A stretch of 64,000 bases of DNA from Aeromicrobium sp. Sec7.5 (GTDB taxonomy: Bacteria > Actinomycetota > Actinomycetes > Propionibacteriales > Nocardioidaceae): contig NZ_JBAJIJ010000001.1 in NCBI RefSeq assembly GCF_036867135.1, forward strand, positions 2,294,001 to 2,358,000, written 5' to 3'. The translations under genes were made by a program, and so were the position numbers. The notes beneath the pieces are model-generated. The model searched no databases. It saw nothing but the letters and a program-made list of their open reading frames with translations, and was not told the origin of the DNA. Of this stretch, positions 47,031-56,820 are shown piece after piece; position 1 is the first letter of the stretch, and every line of letters begins with the position of its first letter.

Positions 47031-48194
47031 TCAGAGCGTCGACTGGATGCCGGCGAGGAGCTGGCGGCCCATGACGATGCGCTGCACCTGGTTGGTGCCC
47101 TCGTAGATCTGCGTGATCTTGGCGTCGCGCATCATGCGCTCGACCGGGTAGTCGCGGGTGAAGCCGTACCCGCCGAGCAGCTGCACGGCGTCGGTCGTGA
47201 CCTGCATCGCGGTGTCGGAGGCGAACGCCTTGGCCGCGGCACCGAAGAACGTCAGGTCCTTGTCGCCGCGCTCGGAGCGGCCGGCAGCCGCGTAGGTGAG
47301 CTGACGGGCGGCCTCGATCTTCATACCCATGTCGGCGAGCATGAACTCGATGCCCTGGAACTCGGCGATGGCCTTGCCGAACTGCTTGCGCTCCTTGACG
47401 TAGCCGAGGGCGTAGTCGAGCGCGCCCTGCGCCACGCCGACGGCCTGGGCGGCGATCGTGACGCGGGTGTGGTCGAGGGTCTTCATCGCGATCGAGAAGC
47501 CGTCGCCGACCTCACCGATGATGCGGTCGCCGGGGATGCGGACGTGGTCGAGGTAGACCTCGCGGGTCGGCGAGCCCTTGATGCCGAGCTTCTTCTCCGG
47601 GGCGCCGAACGAGACGCCCTCGTCGGACTTCTCGACGACGAACGCCGTGATGCCCTTGCTGCGCTTGTCCGGGTCGGTCTGGGCCAGGACGGTGTAGTAC
47701 TCCGACTCACCGGCGTTGGTGATCCAGCGCTTGGTGCCGTTCAGGACCCAGTCGTCGCCGTCGCGGGTGGCGCGGGTCTTCTGGTTCGCGGCGTCGGACC
47801 CGGCATCGGGCTCCGACAGGCAGTACGAGAAGCCGCCCTCGCCGGCCGCGAGCTTGCTCAGGTAGGTCTTCTTGACGTAGTCGCCGCCGCCGATCTGCAC
47901 CGGCAGAGAGCCCAGCTTGTTGACCGCGGGGATCAGGGACGACGACACGCAGACGCGGGCGACCTCCTCGATCACGAGCACCGTGGCCAGCGCGTCCGCG
48001 CCGGCTCCGCCGTACTCCTCGGGCACGTGGGGGGCGTGGAAGTCCGATGCGAGCAGGGCCGCTGCTGCCTCGTGCGGGTAGCGCGCCTCCTCGTCGACCT
48101 GCGCCGCGTAGGGCGCGATCTTGTTCTCCGCGACGGCACGCACGGCCTCGCGGATCGCCTGGTGCTCCTCGGACAGCACGAACATGTCACTCAT
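47031..48194 (-). CDS. acyl-CoA dehydrogenase (FadE25-like)
   Basis: 387-residue FAD acyl-CoA dehydrogenase. Family signatures: FSYCLSEPDAGSDAANQKT, LNGTKRWITNAGESEYY, TRVTIAAQAVGVAQGALDYAL, FGKAIAEFQGIEF, and the catalytic Glu in IYEGTNQVQRIVMGRQLL. It matches recalled FadE25 (Rv3274c), which lies beside the purE/purK/birA/accD5 block as here. ATG at 48194 after AGGAG with a 6-nt gap. A TetR-type palindrome (48251-48268) is in the leader region. Confidence 0.93.
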   Translation of the reverse strand: MSDMFVLSEEHQAIREAVRAVAENKIAPYAAQVDEEARYPHEAAAALLASDFHAPHVPEEYGGAGADALATVLVIEEVARVCVSSSLIPAVNKLGSLPVQIGGGDYVKKTYLSKLAAGEGGFSYCLSEPDAGSDAANQKTRATRDGDDWVLNGTKRWITNAGESEYYTVLAQTDPDKRSKGITAFVVEKSDEGVSFGAPEKKLGIKGSPTREVYLDHVRIPGDRIIGEVGDGFSIAMKTLDHTRVTIAAQAVGVAQGALDYALGYVKERKQFGKAIAEFQGIEFMLADMGMKIEAARQLTYAAAGRSERGDKDLTFFGAAAKAFASDTAMQVTTDAVQLLGGYGFTRDYPVERMMRDAKITQIYEGTNQVQRIVMGRQLLAGIQSTL

Positions 48195-48250
48195 CGTCGA
48201 CTCCTGGTGGACGGACTTCTCGGGCCCGGGGTGATGGGCCTGCCCCTACA

Positions 48251-48268
48251 TAGTAGGACGTCCGACTA
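48251..48268. promoter_or_regulatory. TetR-type operator upstream of the acyl-CoA dehydrogenase
   Basis: TAGTAGGACGTCCGACTA, an 18-bp palindrome with one mismatched pair, 57 bp before the start codon at 48194. The regulator is not in this window. Confidence 0.7.
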
Positions 48269-48324
48269 ACGGATCCCCAACCACACGACCTGCCGGAAGG
48301 CGAGAGGTCGCCCACACTGGGTTC

Positions 48325-48912
48325 GTGACTCAGCGATTCGACGGACACATCGTGGGGCTCGGCACGACGAGCGGCACGCGGGTCGTCGTCGGGATCTGGG
48401 ACCGGAGCCCCCACGGACGATTCGCCGACGCGATGGTCGAACGCCCCGACGGCCACCGCATCCTGCTCGCGCCCGATCCGTGGGTCGCCGACCTGGTCTC
48501 CACCACCTACACCTTCGACGACGTCCGGATCGTGCCCGTCTCGGTCGACGGGTGGTCGATCGCCGCCGGTCCCCTGCGCGCGCGATGGAGTCCCGGCGCG
48601 CGCGTCCCGGTCGGCTACCTGCTGCGCTGCGTCCCGCGCGCCGTCGGCCACCGGGAGACCTGGGCCCGGTTCTGCGACCCCATCGCGCGACGCGTCATGC
48701 CTGGCGTCCGCACCCACGGGACCGCGGGCAACGGCCGCACCGAGTGGTACGCCGCGTCCGACGCCTGGCGCGTCACGGAGTCCACGGTCAGCTGGGACGG
48801 GCACGACCTCGGGCCCCTCGCCCCGGTCGACCCGCCGGTGCGGTTCGGGTTCGCGTCGGCCCCCCGTGAACCGACCCTCAGCCAGGTCACCTCGTTCATC
48901 CGCGACCGCTGA
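48325..48912 (+). CDS. hypothetical protein
   Basis: 195-residue soluble protein that I do not recognise. It begins MTQRFDGHIVGLGTTSGTRV and has beta-rich strings such as VVVGIWDRSPHGRFADAMVE and VRIVPVSVDGWSIAAGPLR. No signal peptide, metal or nucleotide motif is seen. Some relatives in this phylum are annotated only as hypothetical. The GTG start is 6 nt after a weak CACACT box. It stands alone, divergent from fadE. Confidence 0.6.
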   Translation: MTQRFDGHIVGLGTTSGTRVVVGIWDRSPHGRFADAMVERPDGHRILLAPDPWVADLVSTTYTFDDVRIVPVSVDGWSIAAGPLRARWSPGARVPVGYLLRCVPRAVGHRETWARFCDPIARRVMPGVRTHGTAGNGRTEWYAASDAWRVTESTVSWDGHDLGPLAPVDPPVRFGFASAPREPTLSQVTSFIRDR

Positions 48913-49069
48913 CGGCGTCGCGGGGGCAAGCACACCGATGAGACGCACCTCACAGGCACATCGGGCAATCTCACACCCGCTCCATGACGCGATCCTCCGG
49001 CCGCTCCGGCACAGTTGAACGGTGGACTTCTGCAGGGTCCGCACGTCTTTCTCAAGGAGTTGTCGAGCG

Positions 49070-50590
49070 TTGTCCGAGAACGCGAACCTTCCCACCGCGC
49101 CGAGCTCGCCTCTGCCGGACCACCTCACGACCGACGTGCTCCTGGTGGGCGCCGGCGTCATGAGCGCCACCCTGGGCACGATGCTCCGGACGCTCGAGCC
49201 GGACTGGTCGATCACCGTCCTGGAGCGGCTCGCGTCGCCCTCGCTGGAGAGCTCCGGGCCGTGGAACAACGCCGGCACGGGTCACTCCGCGCTGTGCGAG
49301 CTCAACTACACCCCGAAGCTGCCGAACGGCGACGTCGACGTCTCGAAGGCGCCCATCGTCAACGAGCAGTTCCAGATGTCGCGACAGTTCTGGTCGCACG
49401 CCGTCGAGAACGGGGTGCTGACCGATCCCTCCAGCTTCATCAACCCGGTCCCCCACGTCAGCTTCGTGCAGGGCGCGAAGAACGTCGAGTACCTGCGCAA
49501 GCGCCACGACAAGCTGTCGGCCAACCCGCTGTTCGCCGGGCTCGAGCTCATCACCGACCGCGACGAGTTCGCCCGGCGCCTCCCCCTGATGGCGGAGGGC
49601 CGCGACGAGTCCGAGGACGTCGCGATCAGCTGGGCCGAGAACGGCACCGACGTCGACTTCGGCGCGCTCACCCAGCAGTTCGTCGACCACCTCGCGCGCA
49701 CCGGTGCTGACATCCGCTTCGACCACCACGTCAAGAACCTGACGCGCGAGAGCGACGGGTCGTGGCGCGTCGTCGTCAAGGACCGCCAGAACGGCAAGAA
49801 CGTCGTGATCCGGGCCAAGTTCGTCTTCGTCGGCGCGGGCGGCGGCGCGATCCACCTGCTGCAGCGCTCGGGCATCGAGGAGATCAAGGGCTTCGCGGGC
49901 TTCCCCGTGAGCGGCCAGTTCCTGCGCTGCCTCGACGAGGACATCGCCGCGAAGCACCAGGCCAAGGTCTACGGCATGGCCGCCGTCGGCGCCCCGCCGA
50001 TGTCGGTGCCGCACCTCGACACCCGCGTGATCGACGGGCACCGCTCGCTGCTGTTCGGCCCGTACGCCGGCTGGACGCCGAAGTTCCTCAAGGAGGGTTC
50101 GTTCACCGACCTCCCGAGCTCGATCCGCCCCGACAACCTGCTGCCGATGGCCGCCATCGGCGTGACGTCGTGGTCGCTCATCAAGTACCTCGTCCTCGAG
50201 CTGGCCAAGACCCGTGGCGGCAAGGTCGACGCCCTGCGCGTCTTCGCCCCCGAGGCCGAGGACCAGGACTGGGAGCTCATCACCGCCGGTCAGCGGGTCC
50301 AGGTCGTGCGCAAGAAGGGCCGGCTCGGCGGTTCGCTCGAGTTCGGCACCACGGTCGTCAACTCCGCCGACGGCTCCATCGCCGGCCTGCTGGGTGCCTC
50401 GCCGGGCGCCTCGACGGCCGTCGCCGCGATGCTCGACGTGCTCGAGCGATGCTTCCCCGCACGCTTCGACGGGTGGCGCACGCAGCTCAAGGAGATCGTG
50501 CCGTCGTTCGGCACCTCGCTGGCCGAGAACCCCGGCCTGCTCGCGGAGCTGCGCACCTGGACCGACGCGACGCTCGACCTCACGCCCTGA
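49070..50590 (+). CDS. mqo: malate:quinone oxidoreductase
   Basis: FAD membrane-associated enzyme that oxidises malate to oxaloacetate and passes electrons to quinone. About 506 residues. FAD-binding [20 protein letters not shown], then [18 protein letters not shown] and the C-terminal [16 protein letters not shown] are the family marks. The start is unusual: no ATG or GTG fits, and a TTG at 49070 stands 10 nt after AAGGAG. A GTG at 49022 is in frame but would add a 16-residue Cys/Arg-rich leader not known in the family. Confidence 0.93.
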   Translation: MSENANLPTAPSSPLPDHLTTDVLLVGAGVMSATLGTMLRTLEPDWSITVLERLASPSLESSGPWNNAGTGHSALCELNYTPKLPNGDVDVSKAPIVNEQFQMSRQFWSHAVENGVLTDPSSFINPVPHVSFVQGAKNVEYLRKRHDKLSANPLFAGLELITDRDEFARRLPLMAEGRDESEDVAISWAENGTDVDFGALTQQFVDHLARTGADIRFDHHVKNLTRESDGSWRVVVKDRQNGKNVVIRAKFVFVGAGGGAIHLLQRSGIEEIKGFAGFPVSGQFLRCLDEDIAAKHQAKVYGMAAVGAPPMSVPHLDTRVIDGHRSLLFGPYAGWTPKFLKEGSFTDLPSSIRPDNLLPMAAIGVTSWSLIKYLVLELAKTRGGKVDALRVFAPEAEDQDWELITAGQRVQVVRKKGRLGGSLEFGTTVVNSADGSIAGLLGASPGASTAVAAMLDVLERCFPARFDGWRTQLKEIVPSFGTSLAENPGLLAELRTWTDATLDLTP

Positions 50591-50632
50591 CCTGAACCCG
50601 CCCGCCCCGCGGGTCGAGCGGGCCGTGGTGGG

Positions 50633-51157
50633 TCAGCGCGGGCCGAAGCCGGCGGGGCCGGAGCCGGCAGCACCACCGCGCACCTTGGCGCCCTTGGCGC
50701 GCGCGGCGTCGGCCAGGCCGGCCTGGAAGTCGAGCATCCGCTGCGTGAGGTCGGGGTCGCCCACGGCCAGGATGCGGGCCGCGAGCAGTCCCGCGTTGCG
50801 CGCGTTGCCGATCGAGACCGTCGCGACGGGCACCCCCGCCGGCATCTGCACGATCGAGAGCAGCGAGTCCATGCCGTCGAGGTACTTCAGCGGCACCGGG
50901 ACGCCGATGACCGGCAGCGGCGTGACCGCAGCGAGCATGCCCGGCAGGTGGGCGGCGCCGCCGGCACCGGCGATGATGACCTCGAGGCCGCGCCCGTGGG
51001 CGTCCCGGCCGTAGGCGAGCATCTCGTCGGGCATCCGGTGCGCCGAGACGACGTCGGCCTCGAACTCGACGTCGAACTCCGCGAGGGCCTCCCCGGCGGC
51101 CTGCATGACCGGCCAGTCGGAGTCGGACCCCATGACGATGCCCACGCGCGCGCTCAT
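50633..51157 (-). CDS. purE: N5-carboxyaminoimidazole ribonucleotide mutase
   Basis: Moves the carboxyl group from N5-CAIR to the C4 position in purine synthesis. The 174-residue class I PurE has the signature [17 protein letters not shown] (residues 9-25), [10 protein letters not shown] and the [14 protein letters not shown] loop. A Gly/Pro tail ([14 protein letters not shown]) follows the domain. ATG start chosen 7 nt after a TAGGAT box. The partner purK is upstream on the same strand, separated by a 127-bp repeat-bearing gap, so each gene seems to have its own promoter. Confidence 0.95.
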   Translation of the reverse strand: MSARVGIVMGSDSDWPVMQAAGEALAEFDVEFEADVVSAHRMPDEMLAYGRDAHGRGLEVIIAGAGGAAHLPGMLAAVTPLPVIGVPVPLKYLDGMDSLLSIVQMPAGVPVATVSIGNARNAGLLAARILAVGDPDLTQRMLDFQAGLADAARAKGAKVRGGAAGSGPAGFGPR

Positions 51158-51164
51158 GCTGGCG

Positions 51165-51170
51165 ATCCTA
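51165..51170 (-). promoter_or_regulatory. -10 box for purE, probably leaderless
   Basis: TAGGAT on the minus strand with 7 nt to the ATG at 51157. Confidence 0.6.
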
Positions 51171-51192
51171 GCCAGCACCCCGCCCGCCCCGC

Positions 51193-51275
51193 GGGCGGTG
51201 AGTGTTCCACCGACCCAGGGCGGGCGGTGAGTGTTCCACCGTCTGAGCGTTCGTGCGGTGGAAGACTCACCGCCC
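51193..51275. repeat. dispersed palindromic repeat, copy B
   Basis: Two forward units GGGCGGTGAGTGTTCCACCG (51193-51212 and 51222-51241), a near-palindrome (51236-51261) around TGAGCGTTCG, and an inverted unit CGGTGGAAGACTCACCGCCC (51256-51275). Same architecture as 17387-17503. It separates purK from purE. Confidence 0.85.
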
Positions 51276-51284
51276 CTCGGTGGG

Positions 51285-52415
51285 TCAGCCGTCGGTCAGG
51301 AGTGCCGCGGCGCGGCGGGCGTCGGCCAGGACGGCCTCGAGGTCGGCCCCCACGACCGTCACGTGGCCGACCTTGCGGCCCGGCTTGACCGCCTTGCCGT
51401 ACAGGTGGACCTTCGCGTGCGGCACCGCGGCGAGCACGACGGGTAGCTGCGCCTCGAGGTCGGGCACGGCTCCCCCGAGCACGTTGACCATGACGCTCCA
51501 CGGCGCGAGTGGGGTGGAGGGCCCCAGCGGGAGGTCCATGACCGCACGCAGGTGATTCTCGAACTGGCTCGTCACGGCCCCGTCGATGCTCCAGTGCCCC
51601 GTGTTGTGCGGACGCATCGCGAGCTCGTTGACCAGGATCCGGCCGTCGGCGGTCTCGAACAGCTCCACCGCCAGCATCCCGACGACGTCGAGCTCGGTCG
51701 CGATCCGCTCGGCCAGCGCCGCGGCCTGCGCCGCGAGGGCGTCGTCGAGCTCGGGCGCGGGCGCGACGACCTCGGCACAGACGCCGTCGGCCTGCCGTGA
51801 CTCCACCACCGGGTAGACCTCGACCTCGCCGCCGGGACGCCGCGCGACCTGCGCCGACAGCTCCCGCCGGAAGTCGACGAGCTCCTCGGCGATCAGACGA
51901 GCCCCCGACGGCAGCGCCCCGTCCTCGAACAGCGCTGCGGCGTCGGCGGGCTCACGGACGACCCAGACGCCCTTGCCGTCGTAGCCACCGCGCGTGGTCT
52001 TGACGACCGCTGGGAACCCGAAGGTCGCGACGTCCTCGGCGGTCCCGACGAACGCCCAGCGCGGACACGGGACGCCGAGCTCGGTGAGCCGCGTGCGCAT
52101 CTCCCCCTTGTCCTGCGCGAACAGGAGTGCGTGCGGGCCGGGGCGGGGTGCGTGCCCGGCGGCCTCCAACGCTCGCAGGTGCTCCGGCGGCACGTGCTCG
52201 TGGTCGAACGTGACCACCGTGACGCCCTCGGCGACGCGCTCGAGGTCCGCGAGCACCGTGTGGTCGCCCACGATCGAGTCGGCCACGACCTGCGCGGCGG
52301 AGACGTCGGGGCCCTCCGCGAGCAGGCGGATGCGGAGCCCCAGGGCGATCGCCGGCTGCTGCATCATCCGGGCCAGCTGGCCACCACCGACGACGGCCAG
52401 GTGCGCACGTGACAT
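51285..52415 (-). CDS. purK: N5-carboxyaminoimidazole ribonucleotide synthase
   Basis: ATP-grasp enzyme that carboxylates aminoimidazole ribonucleotide with bicarbonate. 376 residues. [19 protein letters not shown] (N-terminal), [17 protein letters not shown] (ATP-grasp loop) and [20 protein letters not shown] (catalytic) are the family marks. The start MSRAHL is 7 nt after TAGAGT. It is followed by the copy B repeat and then purE. Confidence 0.95.
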   Translation of the reverse strand: MSRAHLAVVGGGQLARMMQQPAIALGLRIRLLAEGPDVSAAQVVADSIVGDHTVLADLERVAEGVTVVTFDHEHVPPEHLRALEAAGHAPRPGPHALLFAQDKGEMRTRLTELGVPCPRWAFVGTAEDVATFGFPAVVKTTRGGYDGKGVWVVREPADAAALFEDGALPSGARLIAEELVDFRRELSAQVARRPGGEVEVYPVVESRQADGVCAEVVAPAPELDDALAAQAAALAERIATELDVVGMLAVELFETADGRILVNELAMRPHNTGHWSIDGAVTSQFENHLRAVMDLPLGPSTPLAPWSVMVNVLGGAVPDLEAQLPVVLAAVPHAKVHLYGKAVKPGRKVGHVTVVGADLEAVLADARRAAALLTDG

Positions 52416-52422
52416 GCGCCGA

Positions 52423-52428
52423 ACTCTA
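52423..52428 (-). promoter_or_regulatory. -10 box for purK, probably leaderless
   Basis: TAGAGT on the minus strand with 7 nt to the ATG at 52415. Confidence 0.55.
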
Positions 52429-52496
52429 GCGAGCGCAGAGGGGCCACGCGCCGACTGCATCGACCACTGGCGGACGGACGGGCCGAGCCGCAGGCC

Positions 52497-53531
52497 TCAG
52501 CGGCTGCGGAAGGCGCGGCGCTGCGACACGGTGATGGGGGCGACGTCGCCGAAGCCCCGCAAGGGTCGGGGCGGCAGGGCCCGGGTCGCGAAGTCCGGTC
52601 CGAGGGCCTTCGCGGTCGCGTCGTCGACGAGCACCCGGTTGGCCCGGGCCACGTGCGAGAGCCGGGCCGCGAGGTTGACCGGCGGACCGAAGACGTCGCC
52701 CAGCCGGCTGACGACCGAGCCGGTGGCCAGGCCGACGCGGATCGCGGGGACGTCGTCGCGGGCACCCACGTTGCTGACCAGCTCGAGGGCGATCCGCGTG
52801 GCCACGACGGGGTCGACCGTGACGTAGAGCACCGCGTCGCCCAAGGTCTTGATGACCCGGCCGCCACCCACCGTGATGACGTCGGCGCCCCGTTCCTCGA
52901 AGCGTTCGACGAGCGTGCCGAGCGCCGCGTCGTCGAGCTGGTTGCTCAGCGAGGTGAACCGGCTCAGGTCGGCGAAACCCACCGTCATCGTGGTGGTGCG
53001 GAGCTCGGTGTCGTTGGCCCCGATCGCCTCCATGCGCGCCGCGGCCACCGTGAGGTGACGCCGCCAGACCTGGACCAGGATGTCCTCGAAGCGCGGAGCG
53101 AGCTCAGCGGCGAGCGTGAGGGCCACCCCCAGACGGCTGTCGGCCCGGCCCACCTCGACGTCACGCTCCATCTCGTCGACGAGCGTGGCGACCTCCCAGT
53201 CGGCGAGCCTGGCCATCGTGACGCCCATCGCGCGCGCCAGGCGCAGGACGGTGTCCTCGGTCAGCAGGTCCGACTGGATCGCCGCCGTGACGAGCTGGAA
53301 GGCCGCGACGTCGGCGTCGCCGAACGCCTGGCGCTCCCCCGGCTCGGGAAAGCCGAGCGCTCGCCAGAGACGTCGCGCGAGCTCCGGATCGAGCCTCGCG
53401 TCGCCCGCGGCAGCGACGATGTCGCGGTCGAGCTCCTCGCGCAGCAGCAGACCGAGCAGTCGGTTGCGCAGTGACTCCCGACGCGGTTCGCGGACGGGTT
53501 CGCCCGACGGCGGGGAGGTGGATCGGGTCAT
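52497..53531 (-). CDS. class III adenylate cyclase with N-terminal regulatory domain
   Basis: 344-residue soluble cyclase. The N-terminal 170 residues are a helical regulatory domain of the Rv1264 (pH-sensing) type. The catalytic domain from about residue 180 shows the metal Asp in VGFADLSRFTSLS, the purine-specific Lys in GRVIKTLGDAVLYV (second metal Asp in GDAVL), and DVFGPPVNLAARL with the transition-state Asn/Arg. All needed residues are present, so it should make cAMP. A perfect CRP site is 16 kb away (36180-36195). Confidence 0.9.
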   Translation of the reverse strand: MTRSTSPPSGEPVREPRRESLRNRLLGLLLREELDRDIVAAAGDARLDPELARRLWRALGFPEPGERQAFGDADVAAFQLVTAAIQSDLLTEDTVLRLARAMGVTMARLADWEVATLVDEMERDVEVGRADSRLGVALTLAAELAPRFEDILVQVWRRHLTVAAARMEAIGANDTELRTTTMTVGFADLSRFTSLSNQLDDAALGTLVERFEERGADVITVGGGRVIKTLGDAVLYVTVDPVVATRIALELVSNVGARDDVPAIRVGLATGSVVSRLGDVFGPPVNLAARLSHVARANRVLVDDATAKALGPDFATRALPPRPLRGFGDVAPITVSQRRAFRSR

Positions 53532-53541
53532 CGCCGGCGGC

Positions 53542-54042
53542 TCAGTCGTCGTTCTGGTTCTGCACCTCGAACACCAGGTCGCTGATGCGGCGGTGGAACT
53601 GCTCGACGGAGGGGATGTCGTCGAGCTTCATCCCCTCCTCGTCGGCCGCGTTGTGGACGATGAGGGTGCCCGAGCGCAGGATGCGGTCGTTGAGGTTCTT
53701 CTCGTACGAGACGTCGTTGATGCGGCTCAACGGGATCACGCGACCGTGCCGCGTCAGGATCCCCTTCTGCTCCACGACGCGGCGGTTCGTCAGGGTGTAC
53801 GTCCAGAGGTACCAGCGCAGGAACGGGACCACCGAGAACCACACCAGCACGACGACGGCGATCGCGATGATCACCCAGCGGACGTAGCCGTCGCCCGCGT
53901 CGCCCGCCTGCGCCGCGCCGAAGGCGCCCGCGAACGCCACCACGAGCAGCACGACGAAGGGCAGGAACAGCGCCTTCACGTGCGTCCGGGTGGTCTGGAT
54001 GTTGTGCTCGCCGGTCATGAGCATCTTCTCGGACAGGGCCAT
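53542..54042 (-). CDS. PH (bPH2/YdbT-type) domain membrane protein
   Basis: 166-residue membrane protein. Two N-terminal helices (about residues 24-44 and 54-74: LFLPFVVLLVVAFAGAF, WVIIAIAVVVLVWFSVVP) are followed by a bacterial PH domain (YTLTNRRVVEQKGILTRHGR, IPLSRINDVSYEKNLNDRIL). Function unknown. It is 10 bp upstream of the adenylate cyclase start and 48 bp downstream of birA; a homologue lies next to birA in M. tuberculosis (Rv3278c, recalled). Confidence 0.9.
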   Translation of the reverse strand: MALSEKMLMTGEHNIQTTRTHVKALFLPFVVLLVVAFAGAFGAAQAGDAGDGYVRWVIIAIAVVVLVWFSVVPFLRWYLWTYTLTNRRVVEQKGILTRHGRVIPLSRINDVSYEKNLNDRILRSGTLIVHNAADEEGMKLDDIPSVEQFHRRISDLVFEVQNQNDD

Positions 54043-54089
54043 GGGACTGATCTTGTCATGCGGCGAGCGGCGCGGGCAGGGTCTTCTCC

Positions 54090-54899
54090 CTAGTCACGGG
54101 CGCGGACGTGCGTCACGTCACCCGCGCTGACCGCGGTGCGTCGGCCGTCGGGTCCCACCACGACGAGCCGGCCGTCGTCGTCGACGTCGTCGGCGGTGCC
54201 GTGGAGCACCGACCCGTCGGGCATCGCGACGTCGACGGCGCGGCCCACCGTGTCGCACCGCGCGACGTAGGCGGCTCGCAGGTCCGCGGGGTCGGCGAGC
54301 TCCCAGCGCCGGTAGACCGCGTCGAGGTGTCCCAACAGGAGCGCGAGCACGCGACCGCGGTCCAGCTCCCGTGCCCCGGCGATCCGCAACGACGTCGCGT
54401 GCGGGACGGGCAGCTCGTCCTCGGCCAGGTCGACGTTGAGTCCCACCCCGACCACGGCTGCTGCGGCGGAGTCCGCGTCGGGGGTCTCGACGCGCTCGAG
54501 CAGGATGCCGGAGATCTTGCGCCCCTCGACCAGCACGTCGTTGGGCCACTTGACGTGGCCGCTCACGCCCAGGTCGGTCAACGTCGCGTCGACCGCCAGG
54601 CCGACCGCGAGCGGGAGCCAGACCCAGTGGCGCAGCGGGGCCTCGGGGCGCCAGACGACCGACACGGCGATGCCGCTGCGCTCGGGGAGGGTGAACGTGC
54701 GATCGAGTCGACCACGGCCGGCGAGCTGGTGGTCGGCCGTCACGACCGAGCCGTGCGGCGCCCCGTCGCGGGCCCACTGCGCGGCGTCGGCGTTCGTGCT
54801 GCCGGTCTCGGCGAGCACCCTGACCTCGCCACGGCGGGGTCCGAGCGCCGTGGCGAGCGCGGCGGCGTCGAGCGACTGGCGGGGAGGGCGGGCGTCCAC
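54090..54899 (-). CDS. birA: biotin--[acetyl-CoA-carboxylase] ligase
   Basis: Attaches biotin to the BCCP lysine of acyl-CoA carboxylase. The 269-residue class I ligase has [13 protein letters not shown], the biotinyl-AMP loop [10 protein letters not shown], and [19 protein letters not shown]. No N-terminal DNA-binding domain, so it is not a repressor. GTG start (VDARPP). It is divergent from accD, whose complex needs biotin on AccA, encoded 3.6 kb away. Confidence 0.94.
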   Translation of the reverse strand: MDARPPRQSLDAAALATALGPRRGEVRVLAETGSTNADAAQWARDGAPHGSVVTADHQLAGRGRLDRTFTLPERSGIAVSVVWRPEAPLRHWVWLPLAVGLAVDATLTDLGVSGHVKWPNDVLVEGRKISGILLERVETPDADSAAAAVVGVGLNVDLAEDELPVPHATSLRIAGARELDRGRVLALLLGHLDAVYRRWELADPADLRAAYVARCDTVGRAVDVAMPDGSVLHGTADDVDDDGRLVVVGPDGRRTAVSAGDVTHVRARD

Positions 54900-54959
54900 G
54901 GCGCCAGAGTCGCACAGGGGTGCGGGCAACCTCCCAGCACGGTCACCGCTGACGGTGGT

Positions 54960-54965
54960 TACGCT
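54960..54965 (+). promoter_or_regulatory. -10 box for accD-accE, probably leaderless
   Basis: TACGCT with 7 nt to the GTG at 54973. Confidence 0.6.
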
Positions 54966-54972
54966 GGCCCCC

Positions 54973-56574
54973 GTGACCGAACAGACGACTGACGACCTCG
55001 AGATCCGTCCGGAGCTCCACACCACGGCCGGCAAGCTCGACGACTTCCGTGACCGCAACCGACAGGCGACGGTCGTCGTCGCCGAGAACGCCGCCGAGAA
55101 GCAGCACAAGCGGGGCCGCAAGAGCGCCCGCGAGCGCATCGAGATGCTCTTCGACGAGGGCTCGTTCGTCGAGCTCGACGCGCTGGCCCGCCACCGCAGC
55201 CACTCCGCCGCCCTGCAGGACCGGCGGCCCATGGGCGACGGCGTCATCACCGGCTACGGCACGGTCGACGGACGCCAGGTCTGCGTGTTCAGCCAGGACT
55301 TCAGCGTCTTCGGCGGCAGCCTCGGCGAGGTGTACGGCGAGAAGATCACGAAGGTCATGGACCTTGCGATCAAGGCCGGGTGCCCCATCGTCGGCATCAA
55401 CGAGGGCGCCGGCGCCCGTATCCAGGAGGGCGTCGTCTCGCTCGGCCTGTACGGCGAGATCTTCAAGCGCAACGTGCACGCCTCCGGCGTCATCCCGCAG
55501 ATCAGCATGATCATGGGCAACTGCGCGGGCGGCCACGTGTACTCCCCCGCCGTCACCGACTTCACGATCATGGTCGACAAGACCTCCGGCATGTTCATCA
55601 CCGGTCCCGACGTCATCAAGACCGTCACCGGTGAGGACGTCACGATGGAGGAGCTCGGCGGCGGGCGCACGCACAACACCAAGAGCGGCAACGCCCACTA
55701 CCTGGCTGCCGACGAGGACGACGCGGTCGAGTACGTCAAGGCCCTCCTGTCGTTCCTGCCCCAGAACAACCTCGAGGAGCCCGAGGTCTACGACGAGGTG
55801 GCCGACCTCGAGCCGAACGAGGCCGACGAGGCGCTCAACACGCTGATCCCCGACTCCGACAACGTGCCGTACGACATCCGCACGGTCATCGAGACGGTCC
55901 TCGACGACAACGACTTCCTCGAGGTGCAGCCGCTCTTCGCCCCCAACCTCGTCATCGGCTACGGCCGGGTCGAGGGTCGCAGCGTGGGCGTCGTCGGCAA
56001 CCAGCCGATGCAGTTCGCCGGCTGCCTCGACATCGACGCGTCCGAGAAGGCCGCGCGGTTCGTGCGCACCTGCGACGCCTTCAACATCCCGGTGCTGACG
56101 TTCGTCGACGTGCCGGGGTTCCTGCCGGGCACCGAGCAGGAGTGGAACGGCATCATCCGCCGCGGCGCCAAGCTCATCTACGCGTACGCAGAGGCCACGG
56201 TCCCGTTGATCACGATCATTACCCGCAAGGCCTACGGCGGCGCGTACGACGTGATGGGGTCCAAGCACCTCGGCGCCGACGTCAACCTGTCGTGGCCCAC
56301 GGGCCAGATCGCGGTCGTCGGTGCCTCCGGTGCCGTCAACATCCTGTACCGCAAGCAGGTCGCGGCCGCCGACGATCCCGAGGCGATGCGCCAGGAGCTC
56401 ATCACGGCGTACGAGGACGAGCTCTGCAACCCGTACATCGCGGCCGAGCGCGGCTACATCGACGCCGTCATCGAGCCGGCCACCACGCGCGCCGAGGTCA
56501 CCAAGGCCCTGCGCCTGCTGAAGACCAAGCGCGAGACCCTGCCGCCCAAGAAGCACGGGAACATCCCCCTGTGA
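54973..56574 (+). CDS. accD: acyl-CoA carboxylase carboxyltransferase (beta) subunit
   Basis: 533-residue carboxyltransferase of the propionyl/acetyl-CoA carboxylase family (AccD5-like). The N-terminal zinc-free half has [18 protein letters not shown] and [20 protein letters not shown]; the oxyanion loops [12 protein letters not shown] and the C-terminal [15 protein letters not shown] and [17 protein letters not shown] follow. It transfers CO2 from biotin on AccA to acyl-CoA. First gene of accD-accE-(unknown)-maf with coupled junctions. The GTG start at 54973 is set by the promoter and the family length. Confidence 0.95.
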   Translation: MTEQTTDDLEIRPELHTTAGKLDDFRDRNRQATVVVAENAAEKQHKRGRKSARERIEMLFDEGSFVELDALARHRSHSAALQDRRPMGDGVITGYGTVDGRQVCVFSQDFSVFGGSLGEVYGEKITKVMDLAIKAGCPIVGINEGAGARIQEGVVSLGLYGEIFKRNVHASGVIPQISMIMGNCAGGHVYSPAVTDFTIMVDKTSGMFITGPDVIKTVTGEDVTMEELGGGRTHNTKSGNAHYLAADEDDAVEYVKALLSFLPQNNLEEPEVYDEVADLEPNEADEALNTLIPDSDNVPYDIRTVIETVLDDNDFLEVQPLFAPNLVIGYGRVEGRSVGVVGNQPMQFAGCLDIDASEKAARFVRTCDAFNIPVLTFVDVPGFLPGTEQEWNGIIRRGAKLIYAYAEATVPLITIITRKAYGGAYDVMGSKHLGADVNLSWPTGQIAVVGASGAVNILYRKQVAAADDPEAMRQELITAYEDELCNPYIAAERGYIDAVIEPATTRAEVTKALRLLKTKRETLPPKKHGNIPL

Positions 56575-56819
56575 GCGACGAGTCGAACGAGACGGCCCCG
56601 GAGCCGCAGAAGCCGGCCCTGCGGGTCGTCAAGGGCGATCCCACGCCCGAGGAGCTCGCCGCCCTCGTCGCGGTGCTGGCCGCCCGGTCGGCGGCAGCGG
56701 CCGACGCGGCGTCACGGTCCCGCAAGCCCGTGCGGTCGGAGTGGGGCAGCCCCGCCCGGGCCGTCCGCGGCGTGCACCGCCACGGTGCCGACCAGTGGCG
56801 ACGCTCCTCCTGGGGCTGA
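56571..56819 (+). CDS. accE: acyl-CoA carboxylase epsilon subunit
   Basis: 82-residue small subunit that stabilises the AccD-AccA complex in actinobacteria. [20 protein letters not shown] and the C-terminal WSPxR-like [13 protein letters not shown] match the family. Its GTG overlaps the accD stop (GTGA). Confidence 0.9.
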   Translation: MSDESNETAPEPQKPALRVVKGDPTPEELAALVAVLAARSAAAADAASRSRKPVRSEWGSPARAVRGVHRHGADQWRRSSWG

Positions 56820-56820
56820 C

